Shown here one piece after another: positions 53,800 through 64,000 of a stretch of 64,000 nucleotides of DNA. The position numbers were made by a program, and so were the translations under genes. The stretch is from Mycobacterium sp. SVM_VP21. Its GTDB lineage: Bacteria; Actinomycetota; Actinomycetes; Mycobacteriales; Mycobacteriaceae. Position 1 is the stretch's first letter. Each line of letters opens with the position of its first letter. Under the pieces are notes generated by a model. It ran no database searches and was not told where the DNA came from. It saw nothing but the letters and a program-made list of their open reading frames with translations. The DNA lies in assembly GCA_024758765.1 (NCBI GenBank), contig CP101406.1:744001-808000 (forward strand), given 5' to 3'.

Positions 53800-55020
53800 T
53801 TAGCCGGCGATATGACTGATATCGGCCAGCCCAAGGCCGCGGCTGATCTCGGCCGACATCCGGCGGTGACTGACCGAGCGCAGAAACATGGTCATCCCCC
53901 AGGTGTGCAATCGGTCCGGGATGAACGCCGCCGGTCTCAGCACCAGCTCGCTGTGGGACAGCTGCAGCGCCGTCACCCGAGACACCGCCGCCACTTTGCG
54001 GCGACGCGTGTTCTCGTACCAGCGCAACGCGCGCGACAGATCATGATGCGACGGTGCTGGCGACAGATCCGCCAGCGCCTTGCACAGCACCATGGCGTCG
54101 AGCAGCGCCTGGTTGGTTCCCTGCGCCATGGTGGGCGGCATGGTGTGCGACGCGTCGCCGATCAGGGTGATCGCACCCCTGCCGGCCCCGGGAACCGGAT
54201 GACGAAAATGCGGATACGGCGAGCCGGCCAGATCGTCGTCGGTCAAGGCAGCCAGCACGCGATCCACCGGAGCGGGCCAACCGGCAAACTGTTGACGGAT
54301 CATGTCGATCGGGGATGCCGGGCGAACGAAGTCCGCTGACCACGGCAGATCGAACCACCACTGCAGCTCAGGGCCACCGGCCGGCCACAGTCCAAGGTTC
54401 CCGTGCTTGCCGACGATCATCAGTGCCACCCGCTTGTCGGCGACCAGGTCCGGGAGGCTGACCAGTCCCTGCCAGCTGCTCCAACCGGTCGGCTTGGCCG
54501 GTGGGGCGTCGGTGAGATCCCGCACCATCGAATGCAGCCCGTCGGCACCGATCAACAGATCGCCGCGGACCGAGCTGCCGTCGTCGAAGTCGACTCGCGC
54601 CTCATCCTCGGTAGCGCTCACACCCACCGCGCGGGCATTGCACCGAATGCGCTCGGTCGGAAAGTCATCCAGCAGGCGTTCCAGCAGCACCCGGCGCGGG
54701 ACCATCCGAACCGGTGCACCCAGCCCGCGCGCCATCGCGGTCATGTCGAGGGTAGCCAGTGGACGGCCGGTGGACGTCGTCACCTGGACCGCAGACAACG
54801 ACTGCCCGGCTCCGGACATATCGACGCCGAGCTGCCCCAGCACCGTCGCGCCGTTGGACCAAATGGTCACGGCACCGCCGCCGGCCTGAAGGTGTGGCCG
54901 CTGCTCAAAAACGGTGACGTCGTGGCCGTCGCGCAGCAGACCGCGAGCAAGCGAAATCCCCGCCACACCCGCGCCGACCACAAGGACGCGCAAGGCTGCG
55001 TTCGAGGCTCGCACCTTCAC
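53800..55020 (-). CDS. FAD-dependent monooxygenase (group A)
   Basis: The 406-aa product has the FAD loop LRVLVVGAGVAGISLARGL at residues ~10-28, the mid-chain LLIGADGLHSMVRD (GD fingerprint) and GDASHTMPPTMAQGTNQALLDAM for the FAD ribityl. Relatives hydroxylate aromatics or tetracycline-like molecules using NAD(P)H. The gene leads a four-gene minus-strand cluster with a DUF4389 protein, a methyltransferase and an exported protein. Substrate is not deducible. It lies 48 bp beyond map. Confidence 0.88.
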   Translation of the reverse strand: MKVRASNAALRVLVVGAGVAGISLARGLLRDGHDVTVFEQRPHLQAGGGAVTIWSNGATVLGQLGVDMSGAGQSLSAVQVTTSTGRPLATLDMTAMARGLGAPVRMVPRRVLLERLLDDFPTERIRCNARAVGVSATEDEARVDFDDGSSVRGDLLIGADGLHSMVRDLTDAPPAKPTGWSSWQGLVSLPDLVADKRVALMIVGKHGNLGLWPAGGPELQWWFDLPWSADFVRPASPIDMIRQQFAGWPAPVDRVLAALTDDDLAGSPYPHFRHPVPGAGRGAITLIGDASHTMPPTMAQGTNQALLDAMVLCKALADLSPAPSHHDLSRALRWYENTRRRKVAAVSRVTALQLSHSELVLRPAAFIPDRLHTWGMTMFLRSVSHRRMSAEISRGLGLADISHIAG

Positions 55021-55067
55021 CGTGGTGACACGGTTCAGCGAGGAGTTTGGTTCATTCCCCTACGTGA

Positions 55068-55871
55068 TCAGCCCGCGGCCGGGCTGGTCAGAATCCTGGG
55101 CCCGTCCTCGGTCACCGCAACACTGTGCTCCCAGTGCGCGGCGCGTGACCCGTCGGCGGTGACGACGGTCCACTCGTCTTCGAGGATCACGGTCTGGTCG
55201 GTGCCCAGGGTCAGCATCGGCTCGATGGCCAGCACCGAGCCCGCCACCAACAGCGGGCCGCGGCCCGGCGATCCCTCGTTGGGCAGGAAGGGGTCCATAT
55301 GCATCTGACGGCCGATACCGTGGCCACCGTAACCGGCAACGATGCCGAACGAGCGCTTGAACTGAGTCGACGCGGCCCGGGCACCCATTTCGATGGCGTG
55401 CGAGACGTCGCTGAGTCGGTTGCCCACCACCATCGCCGCGATGCCGGCCTCCATCGCCTGCCGGGTGGCCGCGGACAGGTCTTCGTCGGCGGCACTCAGC
55501 GTCTCGATCCCGAAGGTGACCGCGGCGTCGCCGTGCCAGCCGTCCAGGATCGCGCCGCAGTCGATGGACACCAGATCGCCGGCCACCAGCACCTCGGCTA
55601 CCGTCGGGATGCCGTGCACCACTCGGTCGTTGACCGAGCTGCAGATCGATGCCGGGAAGCCGTGGTAGCCCAGGAACGAGGGCGTGGCGCCCGCGTCCCG
55701 GATCACCGATTCGGCGATTTCGTCCAGCTGGAAAGTCGAGACTCCGACGGCCGCCGCTTCGCGGACTGCGGCCAGTGCGGCGGCCACAATAGCGCCCGCC
55801 GCAGCCATCGCGTCGAGCTCACCGGGGCTGCGATGCGGCACCGCTTTGCGCCGCTTCGCCCACCCGACCAC
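55068..55871 (-). CDS. map: Type I methionine aminopeptidase
   Basis: The 267-aa enzyme removes initiator Met. Metal ligands lie in the usual motifs: [10 protein letters not shown] (His), [17 protein letters not shown] (both Asp), [13 protein letters not shown] (His), AIEPMLTLG (Glu) and [11 protein letters not shown] (Glu). The short N-terminus, lacking the SH3 extension, indicates the Map type of Rv0734 (MapA). GTG start at 55871 overlaps the adk stop by one base. Confidence 0.96.
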   Translation of the reverse strand: MVGWAKRRKAVPHRSPGELDAMAAAGAIVAAALAAVREAAAVGVSTFQLDEIAESVIRDAGATPSFLGYHGFPASICSSVNDRVVHGIPTVAEVLVAGDLVSIDCGAILDGWHGDAAVTFGIETLSAADEDLSAATRQAMEAGIAAMVVGNRLSDVSHAIEMGARAASTQFKRSFGIVAGYGGHGIGRQMHMDPFLPNEGSPGRGPLLVAGSVLAIEPMLTLGTDQTVILEDEWTVVTADGSRAAHWEHSVAVTEDGPRILTSPAAG

Positions 55872-56422
55872 TACTGTCCCAGGGCGGTCAGGGCGCGGGT
55901 GAACACCTCGTCGAGCGTGCCGAGCGCGTCCACGACGTGCAGGTCGTGCTCGTCCTGGTAGTAGTCCAACAGCGGCGTGGTCTCCTCGCGGTAGACCATC
56001 ATCCGGTTGTGGATGACCTCAGCGGTGTCGTCGGCGCGACCACGTTCCTTGAGCCGCTTGAGCAGTTCGCTCTCGGTGACCCGGAACTCCAGGACCGCAT
56101 CCAGTTTGGTCTGGCGGCTTTCCAGCATGGCGTGCAACGCCTCGGCCTGCTCCACCGAGCGGGGGTAGCCGTCCAGGATGAAGCCGTTGGCGGCATCGGG
56201 TTGGTCCAGCCGGTCTTCGACCAGCGCGTTGGTCAGCTCGGGCGGCACCAGGTCGCCTGCGTCGAGGTACTGCTTGGCCTGCTTGCCCAGCTCGGTGCCC
56301 TCGGCAATGTTGTGCCGGAACAGATCGCCGGTGGAGATCTGTGGGACACCCAGCTTCTCGGAGAGCTTCACCGCCTGGGTGCCCTTGCCTGCTCCCGGCG
56401 GTCCCAGCAGTACGACTCTCAC
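55871..56422 (-). CDS. adk: Adenylate kinase
   Basis: The 183-aa enzyme interconverts ATP + AMP and 2 ADP. P-loop [12 protein letters not shown] is at residues 5-16, the AMP-binding [11 protein letters not shown] and [14 protein letters not shown] follow, and the LID is short ([15 protein letters not shown]), as in mycobacteria. GTG start overlaps the secY stop (GTGA). Order secY-adk-map is conserved. Confidence 0.98.
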   Translation of the reverse strand: MRVVLLGPPGAGKGTQAVKLSEKLGVPQISTGDLFRHNIAEGTELGKQAKQYLDAGDLVPPELTNALVEDRLDQPDAANGFILDGYPRSVEQAEALHAMLESRQTKLDAVLEFRVTESELLKRLKERGRADDTAEVIHNRMMVYREETTPLLDYYQDEHDLHVVDALGTLDEVFTRALTALGQ

Positions 56423-57750
56423 TTGAGGAACCCTTCGTAGTTGCGCTGCATGAGCTGGCTCTCGATCTGCTTCACCGTGTCCAGACCGACGCCGATCATG
56501 ATCAGCACCGCGGTGCCACCGAAGGGCAGGTTCTGAACTGTGCCCGAGCTGCCCATGTGCAGGAACAGGTTGGGCAGCACCGAAATGACGCCAAGGTAGA
56601 TCGAGCCCGGCAGCGTGATCCGGCTGAGCACATAGCGCAGGTAATCCGCGGTTGGGCGTCCCGGCCGGATGCCCGGAATGAAGCCACCGAACTTCTTCAT
56701 CTCGTCGGCCCGCTCGTCGGGGTTGAACGTGATCGACACGTAGAAGTACGTGAAGAAGATGATCAGACCGAAGTACAGCGCGATGTAGACGAAGTTGGAC
56801 GGGTCAGACAGGTAGGTGCTGACGAACTTGTCCCACCAGCTGTTGCCGGGGCCGCCGCTGCCGCTGTGGACCAACTGGGTGATCAGCTGCGGGATGTAGA
56901 TCAGCGATGAGGCGAAGATGACCGGGATAACGCCGGCCTGGTTGACCTTCAGCGGCAGGTACGTCGAGGTGCCGCCGTACATCCGCCGGCCGACCATGCG
57001 CTTGGCGTACTGCACCGGGATACGGCGCTGGCCCTGCTCCACGAAGACCACGCCGACGACGATGGCCAGTGCGGCCAGGCAGACCATGGTGAACACCACG
57101 GCGCCGCGGGAGTCCAGGATGGTCTTGCCCTCGATCGGAATGCGGGCGGCGATACCGACGAAGATCAGCAGCGACATGCCGTTGCCGATGCCTCGCTCGG
57201 TGATGAGCTCACCGAGCCACATCACCAGCACAGCGCCGGAGGTCATCACCAGCACGATCACGATCAGGGTGAAGATGCTGTGGTCGGAGATGATGTCGTG
57301 ACGCAGGCTGCAGGTCTGCAGCAGCCCGCCGTTGGCGGCCAGCGCCACGATGCTGGTGGCCTGCAGAACCGCCAGCGCGACCGTCAGATAACGGGTGTAC
57401 TGCGTCATCTTGTTCTGGCCGGACTGGCCCTCTTTACGCAGTTCCTCGAAGCGCGGGATCACCACGGTGAGCAGCTGCACGATGATGCTGGCGGTGATGT
57501 AGGGCATGACGCCGATGGCGAACACCGTCAGCTGCAGCAGCGCGCCGCCGGAGAACAGGTTGATCAGCGAGTAGACCTGCGCGGCATCGCCACCGCTGAC
57601 TTCCTTGATGCACTGCTGCACGTTCTGGTAGTCGACGCCGGGCGACGGGATCGCAGCTCCCAGGCGGTACACCACGATGATGCCCAGCGCGAACAAGATT
57701 TTGCGCCTCAGGTCGACCGTCCGCAGCGATGAGATGAAAGCCGAGAACAC
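56419..57750 (-). CDS. secY: Protein translocase channel subunit SecY
   Basis: The 443-aa protein has ten membrane helices. Conserved marks include [19 protein letters not shown], the plug region [33 protein letters not shown], and the cytoplasmic loop [16 protein letters not shown] with the Arg needed for SecA coupling. It forms the Sec channel with SecE and SecG. It is the first gene of the secY-adk-map unit and lies 326 bp from the divergent methyltransferase. Confidence 0.99.
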   Translation of the reverse strand: MFSAFISSLRTVDLRRKILFALGIIVVYRLGAAIPSPGVDYQNVQQCIKEVSGGDAAQVYSLINLFSGGALLQLTVFAIGVMPYITASIIVQLLTVVIPRFEELRKEGQSGQNKMTQYTRYLTVALAVLQATSIVALAANGGLLQTCSLRHDIISDHSIFTLIVIVLVMTSGAVLVMWLGELITERGIGNGMSLLIFVGIAARIPIEGKTILDSRGAVVFTMVCLAALAIVVGVVFVEQGQRRIPVQYAKRMVGRRMYGGTSTYLPLKVNQAGVIPVIFASSLIYIPQLITQLVHSGSGGPGNSWWDKFVSTYLSDPSNFVYIALYFGLIIFFTYFYVSITFNPDERADEMKKFGGFIPGIRPGRPTADYLRYVLSRITLPGSIYLGVISVLPNLFLHMGSSGTVQNLPFGGTAVLIMIGVGLDTVKQIESQLMQRNYEGFLK

Positions 57751-58076
57751 TCTTCTCCTCCTGCGCAGCCGAGGTCCGGTCGCGGCGTTCCAATGGGCTG
57801 TTGTGTCCCAGCCCCGGTTAGTCCTGGGTTAGTCCTGCGTTGTCGCGTCCACGTGCCGGCCGATCACGACGAGGCCACGCGTGTCTTAGGCGCGTCAGCA
57901 GTCTACGAGAGTAACAGTTGCGCACCGCGGGCCGGGCGGGCGTCGGCGGCACTGCCAGCGTGCGATCAGCGTAGCGGCGTACAGTCACCGATAGCTCGTT
58001 AAATACGCTAACTAACTTCCCGACGGCACGCGATCGGCAGAGCTAGATAGAAGCTAGAGAGATAGGAGTGTGCACC
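57751..58076. other. Divergent intergenic region secY / methyltransferase
   Basis: These 326 bp have no coding potential that I can support. The left part should hold the secY promoter; an 11-bp tandem repeat (57816-57837) and AT-rich sequence with GCTAGATAGAAGCTAGA near 58040-58060 precede the rightward gene. Confidence 0.6.
57816..57837. repeat. 11-bp tandem repeat
   Basis: GGTTAGTCCTG occurs twice head-to-tail upstream of secY. Confidence 0.8.
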
Positions 58077-59018
58077 ATGGCAAGTACCGGCCGATTTCCT
58101 GGAGACACCTGGGACCTGGCCTCCAGCGTGGGCATCACCGCCACCGGCGTGGCCGTGGGCCGTGCGATGGCCAGCCGGGCCGCCCATCCCCTGATCAACG
58201 ACCCGTTCGCCGAACCGTTGGTGCGCGCCGTCGGCCTGGACCTGTTCACCAGGTTGGCCAGCGGCGAGATCGCCCCGGAAGACTTCGGCGACGGGGCCCC
58301 GATGGACATGGCCCGGATGGCCGACAACATGGCTGCCCGCACCCGGTTCTTCGACGACTACTTCACCGACGCGGGCGCCGCCGGCATTCGCCAGGCCGTC
58401 ATCCTGGCCTCCGGACTGGACTCGCGCGCCTACCGGCTCGCGTGGCCCGCCGGCACCGTCGTCTATGAGGTCGACCAGCCCGAGGTGATCGAGTTCAAGA
58501 CCCGGGTGCTGGCCGAGCAGGGCGCCCAACCCACCGCCGACCGACGGACCGTCTCGATCGACCTGCGCGAGGACTGGCCGGCGGCGCTACAGGCGGCCGG
58601 CTTCGACCCCGCCCTGCCGACCGCCTGGAGCGCGGAGGGACTGCTGGGTTACTTGCCCCCCGACGCGCAGGACCGGCTGCTGGACACCGTCACCGCCCTG
58701 AGCGCACCGGGCAGCCGGATCGCCACCGAGAGCATCCCCGGCCTCGACGCGGACACCGAAGCACAGGCCCGCCGGCGCATGCGGGAATCCGCGGAACGGA
58801 TGCGCAGCCACGGCGTCGACATCGATATGGCCGAACTGCTCTATTTCGGGGACCGCAACGAGGCCGGTAGTTACCTGGCCGACCACGACTGGCGAGTCGA
58901 CAGTCACGACGTCGGCGCACTGTTCGCCGAATACGGGCTACCGCCGCTGGATGTCGACGAGGAGCCCGGCTTCGGCAAGCTGGCCTACATCAGCGCGGTC
59001 CGGGGAGCAGGACAGTGA
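58077..59018 (+). CDS. TIGR00027-family SAM-dependent methyltransferase, copy 1
   Basis: The product is 313 aa from ATG 58077, 8 nt after AGGAG; an upstream GTG at 58068 overlaps that site and is rejected. Family hallmarks are [63 protein letters not shown] and [13 protein letters not shown]. Members are putative O-methyltransferases abundant in mycobacteria (Rv0731c, Rv0725c); substrates are not established. It overlaps a paralogue by four bases. Position beside secY matches the Rv0731c area. Confidence 0.92.
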   Translation: MASTGRFPGDTWDLASSVGITATGVAVGRAMASRAAHPLINDPFAEPLVRAVGLDLFTRLASGEIAPEDFGDGAPMDMARMADNMAARTRFFDDYFTDAGAAGIRQAVILASGLDSRAYRLAWPAGTVVYEVDQPEVIEFKTRVLAEQGAQPTADRRTVSIDLREDWPAALQAAGFDPALPTAWSAEGLLGYLPPDAQDRLLDTVTALSAPGSRIATESIPGLDADTEAQARRRMRESAERMRSHGVDIDMAELLYFGDRNEAGSYLADHDWRVDSHDVGALFAEYGLPPLDVDEEPGFGKLAYISAVRGAGQ

Positions 59019-59941
59019 TGGAACGCACCGGCGGTGCTCGATCCCTTGGGGACAGCTGGGACCTGGCTTCCAGTGTGGGCACCACGGCCACCATGGTCGC
59101 CGCCGCCCGCGCGCTGGCCACCCTGGAAGCCGAGCCGATCATCTCCGACCCGTTCGCGGCACCGCTGGTGCGTGCGGTCGGGATCGACTTCTTCACCAAG
59201 ATGGTCGACGGCACCCTGGAGCCGGCGGTGGCCGCGGAGGCCAAGTCCGCCGCCGGCCCGATGACCGCCGTGATGGCAGTGCGCACCCGATTCTTCGACG
59301 ACTTCTTCGGCCAGGCCGCGGACGCCGGCGTCCGGCAGTCGGTCATTCTGGCCGCCGGACTGGATTCACGGGCCTACCGGCTGGGTTGGCCGCAGGGCAG
59401 CGTGGTCTACGAGATCGACCAGCCGGACGTGATCGAGTTCAAGTCCCGCACACTGGCCGACCTGGGCGCCCAGCCGACCGCCGATCGCCGCGCCGTCGCT
59501 GTGGATCTGCGCGACGACTGGCCGGCTGCATTGCGCGACAGCGGTTTTGACGAGACGAAGCCCACCGCCTGGAGCGCCGAGGGCCTACTCATGTATCTGC
59601 CGCCAGAAGCGCAAGACCGGCTGTTCGACCACATCACCGCATTGAGCGCCCCGGGCAGCCGGGTGGCCACCGAGTACCACCCCGACGGCACGGCCGCCCT
59701 CGGCGGCTCGAACCAGTCACTGGGGCAGCGGTTCGCCGACCAGGGTCTGGATCTCGACATCACCACCCTGGTGTACGCCGGCGAGCGAAACCCGGTCGGG
59801 CCCTACCTGCGCGAGCGCGGGTGGCAGGTGCGCGAGCGTGGCCGAGAGACCGTGTTCGCCGACTACGGTCGCAGCTTTCCCGATAGTGACATCGTGGCGC
59901 GGCTGCGCAATTCAGTTGCGATCGAGGCGATTCGGCTCTAA
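59015..59941 (+). CDS. TIGR00027-family SAM-dependent methyltransferase, copy 2
   Basis: The 308-aa paralogue starts at GTG 59015, 7 nt after GGGGAG, overlapping the previous stop (GTGA); ATG 59018 is the alternative. It shares [47 protein letters not shown] and [13 protein letters not shown] with copy 1, though the middle and C-terminus differ, so the tandem pair may act on related substrates or as a heterodimer. A perfect terminator hairpin follows. Confidence 0.92.
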   Translation: MMERTGGARSLGDSWDLASSVGTTATMVAAARALATLEAEPIISDPFAAPLVRAVGIDFFTKMVDGTLEPAVAAEAKSAAGPMTAVMAVRTRFFDDFFGQAADAGVRQSVILAAGLDSRAYRLGWPQGSVVYEIDQPDVIEFKSRTLADLGAQPTADRRAVAVDLRDDWPAALRDSGFDETKPTAWSAEGLLMYLPPEAQDRLFDHITALSAPGSRVATEYHPDGTAALGGSNQSLGQRFADQGLDLDITTLVYAGERNPVGPYLRERGWQVRERGRETVFADYGRSFPDSDIVARLRNSVAIEAIRL

Positions 59942-59965
59942 ACGGCACTGCGCCACCCAACGACC

Positions 59966-59997
59966 ATGGCCGCCGGTCCCGAAGGACCGGCGGCCAT
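59966..59997. terminator. Bidirectional terminator hairpin
   Basis: ATGGCCGCCGGTCC-CGAA-GGACCGGCGGCCAT is a perfect 14-bp stem with a GNRA-like tetraloop, between the convergent methyltransferase (ends 59941) and the PGRS gene (ends 60024). Confidence 0.9.
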
Positions 59998-60023
59998 CGT
60001 CGTGATGGGGGTGACCCCGGTTA

Positions 60024-63000
60024 TCAGCTCGGGGGAATGACCCCGCCGCCCTTGCCGCCCTCGCCGGGCAGTCCAGGCGGGCCGGCGGTGCCGCCGCCAG
60101 CAGCCGCGCCGCCGCCACCGGCCGGGCCACCCGGACCGGCGGCTCCGGGCCCACCCGGAGTGCCGTCGGAGCCGTTGGAGCCGTCGTTACCCGAGGTGCC
60201 GTTGGGGTTGTTAGCCGCGCCGCCCTTGCCGCCATAGTTGCCGCCGGCCGCGTTACCGCCGCTGCCGCCGTTACCGCCGCTGCCACCGTTGCCACCGGCG
60301 CCACCATCGGGGTTGGCAGCGCTGCCGTTACCGCCGGGGGCACCCGCGCCACCGGCGCCGCCGTCGCCGCCCCTGCTGCCGCTACCGCCGGCACCACCCT
60401 TGCCGCCGTCACCGCCGTTGCCGGAGTTGCTACCGCCGAGGCCGCCGTCGCCGCCCTTACCGCCGTAGCCACCGTCGGCACCGTTGGAGCCGTTGCCACC
60501 GGTACCACCGGTACCACCAGCACCTGCCGACTCGCCAGGCGTACTACCGGCATCGGCGCCGGTACCACCGGTGCCACCGTTTCCGCCCTTGCCGCCGATC
60601 CCGGTGCCATTGCCGCCGGTACCGCCGGTGCCGCCGTTGGGGTTGCCGGACTGGTCGCCGGCGGTGCCGGTCGAGCCGGTCCCGCCGGCGGTGCCGGGGC
60701 CGGTGGGAGCGTTGGCGCCCTTACCGGCGTCGCCACCGTTACCGCCGTTTCCATCGGCGCCGGCGTTGCCGCCCTTGCCGCCGTTGCCGCCGAACTGGCC
60801 GGTGCTGGTCGCGTCGGCACCCTTGCCACCGTTGCCACCGTTACCGCCGGTGCCAGTCGACCCGGCTTTGCCGTCCGCGGCTTGGTGCCCGTCACCGCCG
60901 GTGCCGCCCGTGCCGGCGGTACCTGCCGTGCCGCGATCACCGCCGTCACCACCGTTGCCGCCGTTGCCACCGTGCGCGCCCGATCCGGTGGTGTTGGTGG
61001 CGATCCCGTTGCCGCCGTTGCCGCCGTTCCCGGCGTTGCCGGCGTTACCGGCATTGCCGCCCGTGCCCCCGGCACCGGCGGTGCCGCTTCCGCCGGCCCC
61101 GGTACCGGCCACGCCACCGTTGCCGCCGGCAGCGCCGTTGCCACCGTTACCGCCGCTGCTGGCGTCGCCGCCCGCCGCGCCGTCCGGGTTCGCGCCGGTG
61201 CCGTTGCCGCCGGTGGTGCCGTTGCTGCCGTGGCCGCCATTGCCGCCGTTGCCACCAGCACCGCCGGCGCCACCGTTGCCGCCGACACCGGTGTTGGTGC
61301 CGCCGAGGCCGCCCGCGCCGCCGTTGCCGCCGGCGCTGCCGTTGCCACCGTTGGTGCCGTCGACGCTCGGGTCCGTGGAGTTGGTGCCGTTGGTGCCGTT
61401 GAAGCCGTTGCCGCCCGCGCCGCCGTTGCCGCCGCGGCCGTCGGGGCCGGCGTTGCCGCCCTTGCCACCGTCGCCGCCGGTCTGGCTGGCGTTGGTTGCC
61501 GCGCCACCCTTGCCTCCGGCGCCGCCGTCGCCGCCGGTCGCATTGGCACCCGCGGTGCCGTTGGCCGCCTGGGTGGTTCCGTCGCCGCTGGTACCGCCCG
61601 CACCGCCGGCCCCGGCCGTGCCGCGCACGCCGCCGTCGCCACCGTCGCCACCGTTGCCAGCCTCCGTACCGGCACCGCCGCCTAGGCCGGCGCCGCCGAC
61701 ACCGCCGTTGCCGGCGTTACCGGCGTTGCCGCCCGCACCGCCGACACCGCCATCGCCGGCATGCCCGTTCGCGCCGTCGGTGGCAATGCCGCCGACGCCA
61801 CCGTTACCACCGCCGCCGCCCGTACCGCCGATACCGCCGTTACCGGCGTCGCCGCCGTCCGTACCGTTGCCGCCCGGCACGGTGGCGTCGATACCGGCGG
61901 TGCCGGTGGCCCCGCTTCCGCCCACGCCGCCGACGCCACCGGCCCCGCCGACCCCGCCGTTGCCGGCGTCACCGGAGGTGGTGCCGCCCGCGCCACCGGC
62001 GCCACCGTTACCGCCCTGGCCGCCATCGCCGCCGAGGGTGCCGTTGCCGTTGCTGTCGGTCACACCCGCCAGGCCGTTGGCGCCCGTACCGCCCGCGCCG
62101 CCGTCACCACCGGTGCCGATGGCCCCGGCGTTACCGCCAGCACCGCCGTTACCGCCGTTGGTTCCCGGGTCGGTGGCGTCGAAGCCTCGCCCGCCGTTAC
62201 CGCCGTTGCCGCCTGCGGTGGCGTCCGCGCCGGCTGTGCCGTCAGTTCCGGCGGTACCGCCGCTGCCACCGGTACCGGCTCCGGCGCCGGTGCCGCCCAG
62301 GCCGGCCTCACCGCGGTTACCGCCGTCGCCGCCCTTACCGCCGTCGGGGTTGTCGGCGTCACCGGCGGCACCGGTTCCGCCGTTGCCAGCGTTTCCGGCG
62401 TTCCCGCCGTCACCGGCGTTCCCACCGTCACCGTTGCTGCCGCCGTTGCCGTTGGCCGCGGTACCGGCGTTACCGCCCACACCGCCATTGCCGCCCACAC
62501 CACCGTTGCCGCCGTTGCCGGCGTTGCCGCCCGCCCCGTCATCGACGCCGGTCACCCCGGTCGCCCCGTCCTGGCCGGTACCGCCGCTGCCGCCCGTTGC
62601 ACCGTTGCCGCCGTTGCCGCCGTCACCGGCGTTACCGGCCAGCGCGCCGCCGTTGCCGCCGGCACCACCAGCGCCACCTGTGCCGCCGGCACCACCGGCA
62701 CCACCGGATGCGCCGGGCACGTCGCCGTCAGCACCGACTGCGCCCAGCGCACCGCTACCGCCGGCCGCGCCGTTGCCGCCGTTGCCGAGCAGGCCACCAT
62801 TGCCGCCGGCGCCGCCGGCGCCGCCGTCGGCGCCCGGAACGGCGTTCGGGTCAGCCGAGGCGTCATAGCCCGCGCCACCGTTACCGCCATTGCCGTGAAT
62901 GCCGGTGACGCCGGTCCCGGCCACACCACCAACGCCGTCGACGCCGCTGGCCGGATTGCCACCGGTGCCGTGCACACCGCCCACGCCGGCGTTGCCCGCC

Positions 63001-64000
63001 GTACCCGGGTCACCACCGTTGCCGCCCTTGCCGCCGTTGGGGTTCTCGGCATTGCCGGCCGCGCCGTTGCCGCCGTCGCCGGGGGTGTTGGCGTTGCCGC
63101 CGTTACCGGCGTCGCCGCCGTTGCCGTTGAGTCCGACCACGCCGTTGTAGACGACGCCCGCGTTGCCACCGTTACCGCCGGCGCCGCCGTCGCCACCGCT
63201 GCCGCCGCGGCCACCGTCCTGGCCGTCCTGGCCGGGGAGAATTCCGTCCGCGCCGTTGGCGCCGGCGCCGCCGTCTCCGCCGTCCGCGCCATTGCCGCCG
63301 TTGCCGCCATTGCCGGAGTTCCCGGCATCGCGACCACCGGCACCACCGTTTCCACCGTGACCGCCGTAACCGCCGGCCTTGCCGTCCACACCGGCCTCGC
63401 CGGGGTTGGTCCCGTCGGCACCGGCGGCGCTGTCGCCGCCATGGCCGCCGTTACCGCCGTTACCGCCGTCGCCGATTCGGCCCGCGGCGCCCCCGTTGCC
63501 GGCGGCACCACCGTTCTGGCCCTGGCCGTCAGCAAGCAGGCCGCCGTTGCCGCCATCGCCGCCGTGGCCACCGTTGCCACCACTGATGGCGGCCGCGCCG
63601 TTCGCGCCGGAAGCGGCGCGGGTGCCGTCGCTGTTCAGGCCGCCGAGGCCGGCGATACCGGCGATACCACGGTCACCGCCCGCCCCGCCGTTACCGCCGT
63701 CACCGGCGGACAGGCCGGTTCCGTCGTTGCCGCCGTTACCGCCATTGCCACCGTTACCGGCATTGCCGGCGTCACCGGCGCTACCGCCGGCACCGGCCAC
63801 TCCGGAAGCGCCAGCCGGGTGGACCCCGAAGAACCCGCCTGCGCCGCCCTTACCGGCATTACCGCCGGCGCCGCCGTTGCCACCATTGCCGCCGTTTCCG
63901 CCGTTCATGCCGTCTTGACCGGGTAGGCCGCTGCTGACCCCGGCGCCGCCGGCGTTGGTGCCGTGCAGACCGTTCTGACCGTCACCGCCGGCACCACCGT
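60024..64000 (-). CDS. Very long PGRS repeat protein (5' end outside window)
   Basis: The frame is open from the right edge to TGA at 60024-60026, more than 1,320 residues, almost all GGX/GGN/GGA PGRS repeats; the N-terminus, and therefore any PE domain or signal, lies outside. A higher-order pattern recurs, with Asn-Pro-Asp/Asn-Gly-Gly-Lys-Gly-Gly blocks ([29 protein letters not shown]) and TGGDG..AADGK-type modules several hundred residues apart. The C-terminus changes to [14 protein letters not shown] and ends VIPPS. Met at 63908 inside the repeat is not the start. Surface or secreted role inferred from the family. Confidence 0.85.
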   Translation of the reverse strand, partial: GGAGGDGQNGLHGTNAGGAGVSSGLPGQDGMNGGNGGNGGNGGAGGNAGKGGAGGFFGVHPAGASGVAGAGGSAGDAGNAGNGGNGGNGGNDGTGLSAGDGGNGGAGGDRGIAGIAGLGGLNSDGTRAASGANGAAAISGGNGGHGGDGGNGGLLADGQGQNGGAAGNGGAAGRIGDGGNGGNGGHGGDSAAGADGTNPGEAGVDGKAGGYGGHGGNGGAGGRDAGNSGNGGNGGNGADGGDGGAGANGADGILPGQDGQDGGRGGSGGDGGAGGNGGNAGVVYNGVVGLNGNGGDAGNGGNANTPGDGGNGAAGNAENPNGGKGGNGGDPGTAGNAGVGGVHGTGGNPASGVDGVGGVAGTGVTGIHGNGGNGGAGYDASADPNAVPGADGGAGGAGGNGGLLGNGGNGAAGGSGALGAVGADGDVPGASGGAGGAGGTGGAGGAGGNGGALAGNAGDGGNGGNGATGGSGGTGQDGATGVTGVDDGAGGNAGNGGNGGVGGNGGVGGNAGTAANGNGGSNGDGGNAGDGGNAGNAGNGGTGAAGDADNPDGGKGGDGGNRGEAGLGGTGAGAGTGGSGGTAGTDGTAGADATAGGNGGNGGRGFDATDPGTNGGNGGAGGNAGAIGTGGDGGAGGTGANGLAGVTDSNGNGTLGGDGGQGGNGGAGGAGGTTSGDAGNGGVGGAGGVGGVGGSGATGTAGIDATVPGGNGTDGGDAGNGGIGGTGGGGGNGGVGGIATDGANGHAGDGGVGGAGGNAGNAGNGGVGGAGLGGGAGTEAGNGGDGGDGGVRGTAGAGGAGGTSGDGTTQAANGTAGANATGGDGGAGGKGGAATNASQTGGDGGKGGNAGPDGRGGNGGAGGNGFNGTNGTNSTDPSVDGTNGGNGSAGGNGGAGGLGGTNTGVGGNGGAGGAGGNGGNGGHGSNGTTGGNGTGANPDGAAGGDASSGGNGGNGAAGGNGGVAGTGAGGSGTAGAGGTGGNAGNAGNAGNGGNGGNGIATNTTGSGAHGGNGGNGGDGGDRGTAGTAGTGGTGGDGHQAADGKAGSTGTGGNGGNGGKGADATSTGQFGGNGGKGGNAGADGNGGNGGDAGKGANAPTGPGTAGGTGSTGTAGDQSGNPNGGTGGTGGNGTGIGGKGGNGGTGGTGADAGSTPGESAGAGGTGGTGGNGSNGADGGYGGKGGDGGLGGSNSGNGGDGGKGGAGGSGSRGGDGGAGGAGAPGGNGSAANPDGGAGGNGGSGGNGGSGGNAAGGNYGGKGGAANNPNGTSGNDGSNGSDGTPGGPGAAGPGGPAGGGGAAAGGGTAGPPGLPGEGGKGGGVIPPS

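Noticed and set aside
60024..64000. CRISPR-like or satellite array
   Set aside because: Periodicity is codon-based GGX repeat within one open frame; there are no constant-length direct repeats with unique spacers and no cas genes.

Overview
The window reads as a mycobacterial chromosome. It is GC-rich, genes are tightly packed with frequent ATGA/GTGA overlaps, and it carries an ESX-4 type VII secretion locus, cutinase-like proteins, PGRS proteins, F420-dependent oxidoreductases and TIGR00027-type methyltransferases. Gene order matches two blocks of Mycobacterium tuberculosis: about 6.0-36.3 kb follows Rv3439c to Rv3465 (Rv3439c/3440c, glmM, rpsI, rplM, esxT, esxU, ESX-4, cut3/cut4, truA, rplQ, rpoA, rpsD, rpsK, rpsM, rpmJ, infA, F420 oxidoreductase, rmlB, rmlC), and the pieces at 37.6-41.3 kb and 55.1-59.9 kb correspond to the Rv0753c-0751c and Rv0734-0731c neighbourhoods. 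PGRS domains joined to an ordinary exported N-terminus rather than a PE domain suggest a non-tuberculous species, perhaps of the M. terrae group; that placement is inference.

Layout: 1-2.5 kb, a PGRS protein and a GjpA-like exported protein on the minus strand. 2.8-5.7 kb, an F420-dependent oxidoreductase and a fatty-acyl-AMP ligase. 6.0-8.2 kb, an Esp-like secreted pair and a YefM/YoeB toxin-antitoxin module. 8.3-10.7 kb, glmM, rpsI and rplM. 11.0-11.6 kb, esxT/esxU. 11.9-18.7 kb, an accessory insert inside ESX-4 (PE-PPE hydrolase, coiled-coil protein, second PGRS + GjpA-like pair, AraC regulator). 18.7-27.0 kb, the ESX-4 machinery (Rv3446c-like, EccC4, EccD4, MycP4, EccB4). 27.1-28.5 kb, two cutinase-like enzymes. 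28.6-33.3 kb, truA and the rplQ-rpoA-rpsD-rpsK-rpsM-rpmJ-infA cluster. 33.8-36.3 kb, an F420 oxidoreductase and rmlBC. 36.4-37.5 kb, an exported protein behind a promoter carrying a strong IdeR iron-box match. 37.7-41.3 kb, a valine-catabolism operon. 41.3-42.3 kb, VapBC and an HNH remnant. 42.3-51.9 kb, L,D-transpeptidase-like and HAD proteins, a two-component system, MarR, a type III polyketide synthase, a sigma-factor fragment, TetR and an ABC exporter. 51.9-55.0 kb, a four-gene minus-strand cluster including a methyltransferase and a FAD monooxygenase. 55.1-57.8 kb, map-adk-secY. 58.1-59.9 kb, two methyltransferases. 60.0-64.0 kb, a very long third PGRS protein running off the window.

Themes: (1) the core ESX-4 system is complete for a five-part locus but esxU/esxT are separated from eccC4 by about 7 kb of accessory genes that encode exported proteins; (2) a two-gene GjpA-like/PGRS unit occurs twice, with almost identical PGRS N-termini but diverged partners; (3) several short perfect palindromes sit exactly where regulators of adjacent genes should bind (YefM, VapB, TetR, MarR, a valine operon repressor, IdeR); (4) small interspersed repeats, including an in-frame MIRU-like repeat at an ATGA gene junction, are scattered in the accessory part.

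No tRNA, rRNA, CRISPR array, insertion sequence or replication origin was recognised.
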